Assembly: GCA_033557465.1 (NCBI GenBank)
Contig: CM066031.1
Span: 1,669,850,800 to 1,669,914,799, forward strand
Reading direction: 5' to 3'
DNA from: Ichthyophis bannanicus
Taxonomy: Eukaryota > Chordata > Amphibia > Gymnophiona > Ichthyophiidae
Length of the DNA stretch: 64,000 nt
Made by a program: the position numbers and the translations under genes. The notes below the pieces were generated by a model, which searched no databases, was not told the DNA's origin, and was given only the letters and a program-made list of their open reading frames with translations. This document shows positions 20,546 to 30,904 of the stretch, piece by piece (the stretch's first letter is position 1; every line of letters starts with the position of its first letter).

Positions 20546-22200
20546 GAGCACTGGTAGCTCCTCCCAGTGGAAAATCCAAACAATTCGGCCTTGATCCTCC
20601 TGTTCTGGGCTCTCTCCATCTTCCAACTCCTCCTGCAGATCTAGCTCCATGTCAAGATCTTCCCCATCCAGCCCCCCCTGACAGTGGTGATTGCTGCCAT
20701 GCCTCTAAGCCTCTAGCCCGCTTAGACGCCACTGCTCCTGACTCGTGCTCTTTTGCATCTGACATCCTCTTAGCCCTGTGTTCCGGGGCCAAGGAGCCAC
20801 TTGGTAGGCAAAACGCCTTCTTCAAAAGTAAGCCAAACTCCAGTGAGAACTCCCCCGGGAGCCCTATCGCTCCCTGGGCTTGAGGAGTGGATGGTCTGGG
20901 CATCATGCAGGGACCAGAGACCGGATCCGTTGAAGGTAACATGGCAACCCCCGCCACCAGAGTCTCTTGCAACTGGGAGTGACTATCCTGCCTCATCTCA
21001 TCCTGCAGGTCCTGCTCCCATGACGACCTCTTGCGTGCAGTTTAGGAAGACACCTGCCTCCGAGATCACACCACATCGGGGACTGCACATCTTGAGGATT
21101 TTTAGATTGCACTGCAGTGTTGTATCTTAAAGATATGAAATGGACCTTGCCCTGATCCAACTGACACATTCTCTGCGTAAAGTTTATGTTTTTTTTCTAA
21201 TACTACTAATGGCTATAAGGGAGTACAGCTTTCCTTACAAGCAATACTACAGATTTAATAGGTACATAATCTGGGCTAAGAGACAAGAGATGATCATGTC
21301 AGGTTACTCACTGACCATAGACAGATGGAAGGATTTTATTTGCTTCCTATCCACTTTCAAATTACATACATTTCTTGTATGCAGGTACTTCCTGTTTTCC
21401 ACAGAGCTGTAGCTGCTACAAACCTATATGCAGTATTTTTTTTAAACACATATTTATTCCTGTCCCTGACTTTCTATCAGACCCTCCTCAGGAGAAAGGA
21501 AGTTGGTTGGTACATTGTGTTTTTTAGATCACCTGACCAGGCACACAGGACACAGCATTCTGAAATTTGCCCAGCAACAAACAATGGCCTATCATCTGAT
21601 TAGGCCTTTCCCACATGTCTGCATCAAGTCATTGTGTACTGAATTAAGTTTTGAGCTGTACAAACAAGGAATACTTAAGGATTAAGTGGGGGTTCACACC
21701 CCTTGATACCATCCTATACCAGGCACTGCGGTCTGGCCGGCATGATGGGAAGGGCTGGGGTCACCCCTCAGCAACTCCCTCAATCTGTACCCGGATATGT
21801 AACAGGATCCCCAGTACAGTGCACCTCCACAGGCTCAGGCACAGAGCACCAGAGTACTTGAACTAAAATAAAATAAAATCTAATTAACTGAAACGAAAAA
21901 GAAACTGCAAATGGCCCCCTAGGAAGAGGCTGCTCTGTCCTGCTTTTTCTCCGGTGGCTGCCTCTCCCAGGCACCCAAAACACAGCAGGGGGTTAAAGAC
22001 ATGCGGGCCTGAATAAGAAATCGCACCTAAATGCAGCAGGGGAAGTTTCCCACACTGCTGCAGGCTCCTAAACATGCAACTGCAGGCCGCTCTCTGTCTC
22101 CTCATGTTCTGGCGGTTGCTAGAGGTTTCTGCTGTATTCTCCCCTGACTCCTCTTACTTTGGAGCCTCATTGCCGCATGGCTTTTCTACCCCTCGCGCTC
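20546..22200 (-). pseudogene. DIRS-5 gag and leader remnant (tentative)
   Basis: By position this should be gag and 5' leader. A minus frame at 20652-20996 gives LPGEFSLEFGLLLKKAF and MSDAKEHESGAVASKRARGL, then, in another frame, EELEDGESPEQEDQGRI. It has no clear match to the gag of the other DIRS copies here. 21100-21690 is AT-rich, has no recognisable coding and may be a further insertion. Confidence 0.35.
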
Positions 22201-22559
22201 AGCCTTCTTTCCTGGCTTCGGCGCTGAGGGGGGATGACTCGGGGCTGCCAGCTTTCATTCCTGTCAAGCAACTGCAGCCCCTGCAGCGGCTCCTCACCCA
22301 ATAACGGGTTCGGGAGCAGCCAGAAGTCTCGGACTGAGGAAGGCTCCCACAGAACCCTCCCCCCGAAATCCTGGGGGGAGAGGGGAAAGAAGGAATATTC
22401 TCCCCTCAGCCCTGTTGTCTCTGTTCCTTCTGGTTCTTTTTTTTTTTTTTTACTTCTGCCTTTAAAAACAAAGAAACCTGCACCTTAACAGGGGAAATAA
22501 AAGCAAACGCTAACTAAACCTATCTCCTTAGTTATCCTTTCTGCGAGTCCAGCACCCTA

Positions 22560-22731
22560 ACTCGCAACCTCCTCCAGCTGCTTGGAGGCTGAGCATACTG
22601 GGGCTGGTGGGCGGTGCCAGCTGCATATGTACACTAGTGTCATCAAAAAGATGACAGGCTCAGCCTCCAAGCTGCTGGAAGAGGTATACTACCCAGAGGT
22701 GCGGGCCTGGACTGGAGGGACGATAAGGAAA
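22560..22731 (-). repeat. DIRS-5 5' terminal repeat
   Basis: AGCATACTGGGGCTGGTGGG, GACACTAGTGT-complement, AAGATGACAGGCTCAGCCTC and GAGGTGCGGGCCTGGACTGG mirror 15226-15410. Confidence 0.8.
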
Positions 22732-22944
22732 TGCACTTTATTGAATTTGTATGGATTTGAATTTTGAATATGAATTTTATCATGTCATGCAATTTTTAGG
22801 GTGCTAAGAAGTAATGCTATCAATATTAAATTAATATAGTAATAGAACAGAGAAATTAATAGATTGATATATAGTTAAGTCAATGAAATAATTAAATTTA
22901 ATATTAAAGTCAAATGAATCAGTTCAATTACAAACGTTTGACTA
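22732..22944. other. 213 bp AT-rich DNA without a recognised feature
   Basis: It lies between DIRS-5 and DIRS-6 and is very rich in AATTAAT-like words. It has no ORF. Confidence 0.4.
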
Positions 22945-23099
22945 TTAAAGTATATTTCTAAAAGGAGTTTCCATATCCTCCTGATAGATCAGTCCAAACA
23001 AATGGCTTGCGTCCCCTTACCAGCAGATGTGGAGACAGAGGAAACTTCCACAGGCTTCTTTATGACAGCTTCATGTCATATCAGCCAGAACCTCTAGAG

Positions 23100-23270
23100 C
23101 AGTGGTTCTCAATCCAGTCCTCTGGGATCCCCAGGCCAGTCAGATTTTCAGGATAATCACAATGGATAATGCTTCCATTGTTTGCAGATCTCTCTCATGC
23201 ATATTCATTGTGGATATCCTGAAAACCCAACTGGATTAGGGGTCCCAGAAGACTGAGTTGAGAACCACTG
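23100..23270. mobile_element. hAT-like fold-back MITE
   Basis: The 171-bp element begins CAGTGGTTCTCAATCCAGTC and ends with the near-complement GAGTTGAGAACCACTG. The arms stay complementary far inwards (TTTTCAGGATA at 23143 against TATCCTGAAAA at 23214). It is flanked by CTCTAGAG (23092-23099) and CTTTAGAG (23271-23278), an 8-bp duplication with one mismatch, as in hAT transposons. It has no ORF. Confidence 0.85.
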
Positions 23271-23949
23271 CTTTAGAGGAAGCCTTCGGTAATTCTTTCT
23301 CCAGCAGATGATGGATGCAAATTTTTCAGTTCTTTGAAAATATGGGAGAATACAAGGAAGAATTGAGAGGAAAGATTGATTTCGCTCATGAGCAACCACC
23401 CCTGCGGGTGGTTTTCTCACTGGAATGCGTAACAGAGGCTCAACTAGGATCCACCCTTAAAACAGGTGCTCTTTTCGGATGCCATAGGAGGAGGGAAATT
23501 GGTTCAGCTCCTTGCCCTAATTTTATTAAGGACATGTTGAGCAGCCCGAAGATTGGAAAAGGAGTTTTAGAAGCATTCTCCAAGCCTCGCACAAACTCAA
23601 TACCTCTTCCCTACTCCTCTCCAAAGATTTGAAGGCAGCATTTCAGACGTATGTGACTGAACGTCTGGCAACAGGGGAGTGGCACTGAGTTAGACATGGT
23701 TTTTACCTGCTGAGGGCTCCCCAGGCGTAAGTACCAAAGGCTAAACCTGTCGATCTTGTCTGTGAGGGCTCACAACCATCCGCTGCTGGGGCGCCAAGAT
23801 GAGTTTGGGGCTGCTCAGGGCATCCGTTGGTTCGGCACTGGTGTTTCCACCTTGCCTTTGCCTATGTGTTGATTGTGCTTCCCTGCACCATTTCCACTAG
23901 TAGTGCATGGTGTCTTTTTGCGTAGCTCTTTTGCGCGTGGCTATCTGCG

Positions 23950-25720
23950 CGTGCAGACTTGGTGTGCTGCATGATGCACCAACTTAGTGCACCTTCAGAC
24001 TGTGTTGCCCGACTTCTGGTGAGCGGTGAAAGTTCTTATGCTGCCTTTGAAGAAGCACTGCCTAGTCTGCAGAAAGCTTCGGTGCTGGATTCTGGTATCT
24101 GCTCAGCTTGCATGGAGGCTTCAGACGCACCCTTACAAGGCACATCTCCCTTCACAATGGAGAAGCAAGTGCTCTGGCTTTATCTTCTTCCCTGCTGTCT
24201 GCAGCTGATGTTGCCCTACAGAACGATGATCGTCACGCCTACTGTCCCAGCACTCTCTCCTCTGGGCACTCCTCTTTGAGGAAGAGGTTATCATATTCTC
24301 CTTCCTCCAGTAGTAGGGACCACCAGGTTACGAGTTGGCCTCCCTGGACTTCTCCTTTCTTTTCTGCAGCAACTTTAGTCTTTCTGGCATAGTAACACAG
24401 ACCCTGGAGCCTCTGAGTCCTCTCTATCTCTTTCTGCCTACTCAGAGGAGGGAGAGCGGACAAGCCAGAGGCCAGCTCAGTCCTCACCTTGTAAACACTC
24501 TCAGTGATAGCTGGAATCTGGAGTTTTGGGTCAGCTGTCCTTTAGCTAAGACCCAGTGTTCAGTCCCGGAACATCGGATGCTGATTTTGACCTGGAGTAC
24601 GAATTGTCCTCCCTCTCTGAAGATCATGATAATACTGGTGCTATCTGCCTGTTCAGGAAGGATGAATTGGCGGCTCTGATTGCTCAGGCATCATCTGCCC
24701 TAATTTGACTGATCCTCAGTAGCTAAACAAGACCATGAATTCATCCTCTCTTCCAGGGAATTCAGAAGTCCAAAAGTCCTTTTCCGGAGGTTATCAAGAG
24801 CATCATATGCTCAGAGTTGGAATTGCTCAACTCCCCAGTGAAGGGGTCGAAAGTTTGCAGGGAGCTTTATACCCTTCCACAGGACAAAAACTGAGTGATT
24901 TAAACATTCAGAGAGCAGATGCACAGGTTAAAGTGGTTATGAAGCAGACCACTATTCCAGTGGAGGGTGGAATGGCCTTAAAGGACCCCATGGATTGTAA
25001 GGTGGATACTATCTTGAAGAATCAATTTACAGACTCTGCTGTCATTCTTCAGTTGGCGGTGTGTGCAGGTCTCACGATTTGAGCTCTACTGCTGTGAATT
25101 CAGTCCCTTGCACCAGAGGATATTATGCCTCTTCTTGGGGGTCAGCTACAGCCTTTTTGTTGGATGCTACATATGATCTCGTCCACTTGGCGGCTCAAAT
25201 CATTGCTCTGACAACTGTGATGTGACATTGGATATGGCTCTGCCTTTGGATGGCAGATTCATCCTTCAAATACCAATTGACTCAGCTTGCCTTCAAAATG
25301 GAGGCTCTTGTTTGTGACAGACTTAGAGAAGCAGGTTAAGGACATGGTGAGTCCAAATCTCATCATTTTCTGGAGGATAGGTCAAAAGGGCCTGGGAGGC
25401 ATACGGGCACATCCTCCTCTTCTGCATACATCCATGTTCCTTGTACTTGCGATTCAGACTTCTCTGTCTCCCAGGACTTCTGTAGTTACCACCCCTGAAA
25501 GTCTTCCTTTTCCTCCTCTTTTGGGTTCTGGTCTCAAACTCAGCCCTTTTGTGGACTGCAAGGTTCCTGGGACTCAAAACGCCCCAAGAGGTACCTCCTC
25601 CCTTCAGGCACAATGATGGCTTGGGGGCCCATTCTGAGACAATCCCAGTGAGCAGCAGACTCTGACTTTCCTTCTAGGAGTGGGTCTGGATCACTGAGGA
25701 TCGCAGGGCGCTAGACACCA
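23950..25720 (+). pseudogene. DIRS-6 gag-like remnant
   Basis: By place between the leader and RT this should be gag. Frames at 23959-25082 carry Ser/Leu-rich and acidic segments (LSSLSEDHDNTGAI-like) and, near 24900-25080, PSTGQKLSDLNIQRADAQVK and KDPMDCKVDTILKNQF. These resemble a capsid-like C-terminal region of this DIRS clade. Many frame changes; function cannot be shown. Confidence 0.4.
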
Positions 25721-25756
25721 TTCAACACAGCTGTAATCCAGCCTTTTTGTCTCTCC

Positions 25757-26990
25757 TTGCAGCTCCATAGCCAAGAGAACCACAGTTCAGTGAACCCTGG
25801 ACATATTTCTCCATATATGAGCAGTGGTCCCAGTTCCCCTGGCCAAACAGGGTCAGGGTCGATACTCCATCTACTTTGTGGTACCAAAGGAGGATGGTTC
25901 TTTGCAGCCAATCCTCAATGTCAAAGGAGTCAATGCTCACCTGCGCACCCTTCACTTCTGTATGGAAATCTTGCAGTCAGCGATTCAGACAGTACGCCGC
26001 TGAGAGTTCCTTGTATCATTGGACTTCCACATCCTTATCTGGGAGGATCAACAGCACTTTGTTCTCACTTTCAGTTCACCACTCTCCCCTTTCATCTCTC
26101 AGTTCACCACTCTCCCCTTTCATCTCTCCACTGCCCCAAAGACATTCTCAAACATGATGGTAGTGGCCACTGCACTGAGGCACCAGGGGATCTGTGTAGA
26201 CCTATAATCTGGATGACTGACTCATTCGGACCAAGTCGAATTGCAAGACAGCACTGGTTTCAGCCCAGATGTTGCAGTTTCTAGAGAGTCTCGGTTGGGT
26301 GATAAATAGAGGAGAGACATTTAGTACCTTCCCAATCAATGGAATATCAGAGAGAGTTAACGCCCAGTTGACAGCCTTCCAAGTCTCAGCAGGCTCCCCA
26401 GAGTTTGGGATTATCTTCAGCTTCTGGGCTTGGTGGCAGTGGCGATTGACATGATGCCTTGGATGTAATCTCATATGAGGCTGCTTCAGAGGTCCCTGCT
26501 TTCTCAATGGTCTCCCAGCTCTCAGGAGTTTGAGGTCAGGCTGACCCTCCAGATGGAGGTAGTCATCAGCCTGCAGTGGTGGCAGCAGCAGCTGCAGCAC
26601 TTGAGAAAGGGTATACCATTAGACGAACACTCATGGTTTCTCCTCTCAATGGATGCCAGCCTGTCTGACTGGAGAGCTCATTGTGAGACCCGAACAAGTT
26701 AGGGTCGTTGCAACAGCCGCAAGTCAGCATGGTCCATCAACCACGTCAAGGCAAGGGCCATTCAGCTGGCCTTCTGAACTTCCAGACCATAGTCAAGGAA
26801 AAAGCAGTCTAGATCTGCATGAACAACGCCACGGCTGTGGCGTACGTCATTCGGCAAAGGGACATGTAGAGTGTCAGATGACTCTCCTGTTCTATTGGAC
26901 GGAAAGGTACCTGCTAGCTCTATCAACAAATGAGTCAACAATCTGGAGGCGGACTTCCATAGTAGGCACACTCTCGATCCCGGGGAGTGG
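25757..26990 (+). pseudogene. DIRS-6 RT/RNase H remnant
   Basis: The RT finger block YFVVPKEDGSLQPILNVKGV is readable at about 25870-25940, and a catalytic-Asp-containing LDFHILIW near 26020. A 28-bp direct duplication (26072-26127) interrupts the palm. RNase H begins at LSMDASLSDWRAHC (about 26646-26690) and continues with NNATAVAYVIRQ near 26820. Stops and frame changes occur throughout. Confidence 0.6.
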
Positions 26991-27044
26991 GAACTGAGTC
27001 AAACGGTCTATTGGCATATTCTGCATCACTGGAGTCATCTCAAA

Positions 27045-28335
27045 ATGGATCTGATAGTGACTTGGTCCAATGCCAAAGCAAACTGCTTCTTCAGATGCCG
27101 CAGAGAAACAGGCTCCAAGAGCATTGATGCCCTAGTTCAGCCCTGGCCAAAGTGCAGCCTGCTGTACATGTTTCCTCTGTGGTTGCTAGTGGGCCGTGCG
27201 CTTTCACCTATAGAGCTGCATCTGGGCTGGGTAATCCTGATGGTGCCGAATTGGCCATAGAGGCCGTGGTTTGAGGACTTCATGAGGATTCTGCAGGATC
27301 TTTTCTCTATGACTTCCCCCAGCCTAGGGGCTATTATACTTCAAGGACTGGTTCTTTTGGATGAGCTGGCTCCCTTCTCACTTATGGCTTAGCTTGAGAG
27401 GCACCACTTGGCTCATAAGGGCTACTCTCCTGCTGTGGTTTCCATGCTCCTCAAGGCTAGGAGAGGATCTACCAGCCTGGCCTATGTACGTGTCTGGTGC
27501 CTTTTTGAAAACTGGTGTCATCAGCATCAGGCTAGACCTGATAAGGAAGATTTAACATCCTTCTTTGCCATTCCTCAGGAGGGTCTTGACAGAGGCCTCT
27601 CTCTTAATTCCCTGAAGGTTCAGGTGGAGCCCTTCCTGCTTCAGAAGGCAGTCCATTGCCTTACCTTACATCCTGTTTCCCATTTTCTCCAGGAGGTATG
27701 ACATCTGCGTCCCCCCACTGCATTCAATTGTTCCTCGGATCTCTGACTGGTGCTCCAGGCATTAATGTCACAGTCCTTTGAGCCCTTGAAGTGGGCTATG
27801 ATTAAAGATCTGACTCATAAGATTGTCTTTTTAGTCACTATATGTTTGGCAAAACATATCTCCAACCTGCAAGCCTTGCAGAGAGCCCTTACTTATTGTT
27901 GGCGACCACGTGCATTTGGCCGGTCTTTTCCTTCTTGCCCAAGGGGGTTTATGCGTTTCATGTGAATCAGGTAGTCTGTGGATGTCCAAAGAGTGTTTTC
28001 TCCGGTACTTGAAGTTTACTAACTCCTTTCGCAAGTCAGATCATTTATTTGTGCTGTATGTGGAACCGCATAAAGGTGACATGCCTCTATGTATCTGTTG
28101 CACAAGGGGCCAGTTTCCAGAGGGTTTGTGTCTGCATTCTATTTGGGCGCAAGCATCCTTGTGTGCAGAGTGCAGCTCAGTAGCCCCCCCTCAGACATTT
28201 GTTAGGCAGCAATATGGGCATCACTTTCCACTTTTGTCAAGCACTGTCATTTGGATGTCCACGCTCGGACAGACACAGCCTATGATTCTGAGATCTTGAA
28301 AGCTGCAGTGTTTTCTTCCCACCCACTGGTGGTGT
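27045..28335 (+). pseudogene. DIRS-6 tyrosine recombinase remnant
   Basis: Seen in order: the SAM-like N-terminal part (LTSFFAIPQEGLDRGLSLNS, 27540-27610), the Arg box region (DLTHKIVFLVTICLAKHISN, about 27800-27870), and the C-terminal block AAIWASLSTFVKHCHLDVHA near 28205-28265. The first catalytic Arg is Lys (AKHISN for ARRIS), and the nucleophile Tyr is lost in KHCHLD. It cannot be active. Confidence 0.6.
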
Positions 28336-28339
28336 AACT

Positions 28340-28450
28340 TTGGTACGTCCCACTTGACAGGACTGGTATAGCAAGATGGTATGAAAGGTGATATTTTACT
28401 TACCAGATAATGTTCTTTTCTTGAGTCCTGCTAGACCAGTCAAGGATTCG
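28340..28450 (+). repeat. DIRS-6 internal complementary region
   Basis: CTTGACAGGACTGGTATAGC, then ATTTTACTTACCAGATAATG and TTGAGTCCTGCTAGACCAGT. The left-end type of DIRS-7 (30354-30420) matches the second half. Confidence 0.6.
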
Positions 28451-28861
28451 CCCTGGATAACTTTAGTCTGCCATTCTCTGTGGTTGGCCTTGCAGGCTCA
28501 CACCCCTCTGACAATTCTTCTGTTGAAGATGATCCTGTACATAATTATGGCTATTGTTCTGTTGAACCTGGTTACCCACTTATTGAGACTGTTTGAGTTC
28601 TGAGGTTCTTCACCATATGCTTTGATATGACTATTACTGAAGGCTCTCTCTAGATGTTCTGGATGATATAGCTAATTGCTATAAATAGTTCATAAGGGCA
28701 CATATATTGAGGTCATCATCATCCTTTTCTTTTCTATCTTCTATTATTTTGCAAAAAACAATTTTTAAATCCTGAGATTATTATCTCAAAGATCTTTATA
28801 CTATAATTTGTGATACCCAAGAACTGTTTTGAATCACTTATCTTTTATGTACGCTATGCAT

Positions 28862-29235
28862 GTATTGTGTGTTAAGAGGGGGTAGATTTGCGGGAGTAGC
28901 TTTTAACGGTAAGGGCAGTTTACAATATGGGAGGCAGTTGCAGGGAGTAGTTTTTGTGGGTAAAGGCAGTTTGGAAACTGTTGAAGCAGTTGTAGGAATA
29001 CGTTTTGGTAGTGGAGCAGTAGTTTTATGGGTGATGCAACAGTTTCCAGGGATAGTTTTTTGGGGTGGAGGCAGTTTGTGATGTGATTGGGCAGCTGCAG
29101 GCAGGGAAGAGGGATTAGATTTTTGGGACAGGACGGTTTGCTGGGTAGCGGGGCAGTTGTGGAGAGGCACACGGTTTTGGGGGGAGCATAGTCTTCAGTG
29201 GTGGGAACATTTTGGGGAGTGAGGGGACATTGGTG
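28862..29235. repeat. Degenerate GT-rich tandem repeat (unit about 50-60 bp)
   Basis: Repeated words are GGGCAGTT or GGAGGCAGTTG, then an A/GGGAGTAGTTTT or GGGATAGTTTTTTGGG block. They recur near 28915, 28930, 28965, 29040, 29065, 29090 and 29150. Both strands lack stops for 70-110 codons, which explains spurious ORFs here. Confidence 0.6.
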
Positions 29236-29725
29236 AAAGGGTAGTTGGGGGGGGGAGTAGAGACATGAAGAGGCTGTTTGAAATAAGGAATTCCCTAACT
29301 GCTATGCTTTGTTGCATGTAAGTTTCTATTTTACAGAACTGAAACACCATGCTTAGAAATGCATACAGCCATTTTTGAGGGCTTATTTCTCTGGAATACT
29401 CAGTCCAGTCTGGCCCATTTTCAAACTCACCATGTCTTGTTTCCGCTTTTTACTATATGCAAAGTTTCTTCTGATTCCATGAAATCTTTGGAGAATTATT
29501 TTGACCCCAGATAGACAGACATTCTCAATCCCTTTTATATAATTCTTTCCAATTTACATTAGGTTGAAAAAAATAAAAAGCAAACAAAAATAGTTTCACC
29601 ATGGATACTGGACTGCAAAGTCTTTGCAAATGTATTCTATTGCAAAAAGTACTCTTGCTAATTGCTGGTTATGAACAACTTTGAAACAATTTTTGTCATT
29701 TACATGTCTAGCTGCAGTTACTAAC
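29236..29725. other. 490 bp of probable host intron
   Basis: AT-rich DNA without recognisable repeats lies directly downstream (minus-strand sense) of the exon at 29726-29911. I see nothing else in it. Confidence 0.45.
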
Positions 29726-29911
29726 CTTACAGTATTCTTCCCGCTTTTTAGATGAGTGAGGAACAGAAAGACAGCGTTTAGGTGTCAAAAGCTCTTCACA
29801 AGATGGTGATGTATGATATATAGAGTTGGCTTGAGCTTGTACAGATTTCAGAGCTGATCGACTTAAAAGGTTAAGCCTTACAGCAGCATCTTCAGCTCGA
29901 ATAAGACGGCC
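29726..29911 (-). CDS. Internal coding exon of a host gene, unidentified
   Basis: On the minus strand a stretch of exactly 186 bases (62 codons, phase 0 at both ends) lies between an acceptor (TATCCTCCTATAACAG, with a pyrimidine-rich tract upstream) and a strong donor (AAG then GTTAGT). The reading GRLIRAEDAAVRLNLLSRSA continues open to KKREEYCK at the donor. Composition is that of an ordinary cytosolic or nuclear protein, Ser/Leu/Ala-rich with a basic end and a likely helix at the start (RAEDAAVRLN). It resembles none of the transposon proteins here and lies in the one repeat-poor island of the window. I cannot name the gene. If real, the window is part of its introns and transcription runs right to left. 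Confidence 0.6.
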
Positions 29912-30139
29912 CTGTTATAGGAGGATATATTAAGAAAAGCAGTTATCTTTAAAATGTATACTCTACATCTAGATATACAAACAACAAATGTAAAAAACAA
30001 ACAAAGAAGATTTTACTCTAACTAGAAAACGAGGCTACCACCAGCTCCAGTCATAAGGTCCAGATCTAGTCATTTATTTGATTTGACTTCTCTTATTTCA
30101 ATATAAACCATTTTAAATGGATTACAACAAAAACAACAA
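29912..30139. other. 228 bp of probable host intron
   Basis: Upstream of the exon in minus-strand sense. AT-rich, no repeat recognised apart from A-rich stretches. Confidence 0.4.
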
Positions 30140-30353
30140 ACTGGCAAGATCCACGTCAATCTGACTTCAGATGGGTAAGGAACAGAGAGTTTTGCATCAC
30201 TGCTTGATGATCTTCATAAAGGATCCGCCTCGAAACTACTGCTGCTTGATTTCTCAGCAGCCTTTGACACTGTGGACCACAATCTCATTCTTGCACAGCT
30301 GACAGAAAATGGCATCAGAAGCAAAGTATTTGCATACTTTAAATCCTGTCAGA
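30140..30353 (+). pseudogene. LINE reverse transcriptase fragment
   Basis: With one frame change the strand gives DPRQSDFRWV and then LLDFSAAFDTVDHNLILAQL, the palm motif with its first catalytic Asp, and SKVFAYFKSC. It belongs to the Jockey/CR1/L2 group. It ends abruptly where the DIRS-7 end starts, so DIRS-7 was inserted into this LINE. Confidence 0.75.
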
Positions 30354-30709
30354 CAAAGATAAATTTACATACCTCTATTTTCTTCCCTTGAATCCTGTTA
30401 GACCAGTCCAGACAACTAGGTTATATTCCATAGCCAGCAGGTAAAGCACAGTTACTTACCTGTAACAGATGATCTCTGGGAACAGCAGGAATTAGTCCTC
30501 ACATATGGGTACGTCGGTACCGACGGAGCCTGAGCGGGAAAGCTCCCCAGCTTCCCAGAAGGAAAGTTTTTGGGGCCTCCCACTGCACATGCGCGCTGCC
30601 TTCCTGCCCAACTTTCCTCAGTTCGAGTTTATAGCTGAGACAATATAGAGAGAGGAAAGGAAGAGAGAGAGAGAGATACAACTCCTAGGGGAGGTGGGCG
30701 GGTTGTGAG

Positions 30710-30790
30710 GACTAATTCCTGCTGTTCCCAGAGATAACCTGTTACAGGTAAGTAACTGTGCTATCTCCAGGAATAAGTCCTCACATATGG
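30710..30790 (-). repeat. DIRS-8 internal complementary region
   Basis: GTAAGTAACTGTGCTATCTC (30750-30769) is the complement of the joined ends GAGATA and GCACAGTTACTTAC. Confidence 0.85.
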
Positions 30791-30904
30791 GGACTCCCTA
30801 GCTAAGATGCCCGGGAGATCCCCTGAAGGGTATGAGACCCTGAAAGGTTCTTCATCTTCCTATGGATCTCAGGCATCCATTCAGGGAAGGTGGGCTGGAG
30901 TTGT

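Larger units (their letters stand above)
15226..22731 (-). mobile_element. DIRS-5, decayed DIRS element of a third family, enlarged by insertions
   Basis: It starts AAAGAGAAATTAGACTTACC and ends GGACTGGAGGGACGATAAGGAA. The ICR at 15722-15812 joins exactly these ends in complement (TTTCTCTTTCCTTATCGTCC). Inner terminal repeats share AGGCTGAGCCTGTCATC at 15325 and its complement at 22650. YR, RNase H and RT remnants are on the minus strand. Extra DNA includes a LINE tail (17808-17935) and a segment with an intact ORF (about 18870-20545), so the element is 7.5 kb instead of about 5.6 kb. Confidence 0.8.
22945..28690 (+). mobile_element. DIRS-6, decayed plus-strand DIRS element of a fourth family
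   Basis: This is the only DIRS here that reads left to right: gag-like region, RT/RNase H, YR, then ICR at about 28340-28450 (TACCAGATAATGTTCTTTTC, GAGTCCTGCTAGACCAGTC). The left end has CATATCCTCCTGATAGATCA and a CCAGCAGATG block. The same end type (GAATCCTGTTAGACCAGTCC) starts DIRS-7 at 30354. Both outer limits are approximate, the right one especially. Confidence 0.65.

Noticed and set aside
26072..26127. 28-bp direct repeat as a recombination site
   Set aside because: A single tandem duplication inside the dead DIRS-6 RT, most simply a replication slip.
28838..29172. Pro/Thr-rich and Leu-rich ORFs on the minus strand
   Set aside because: They result from a G-rich tandem repeat without stops on either strand. 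No start context, splice sites or domains.
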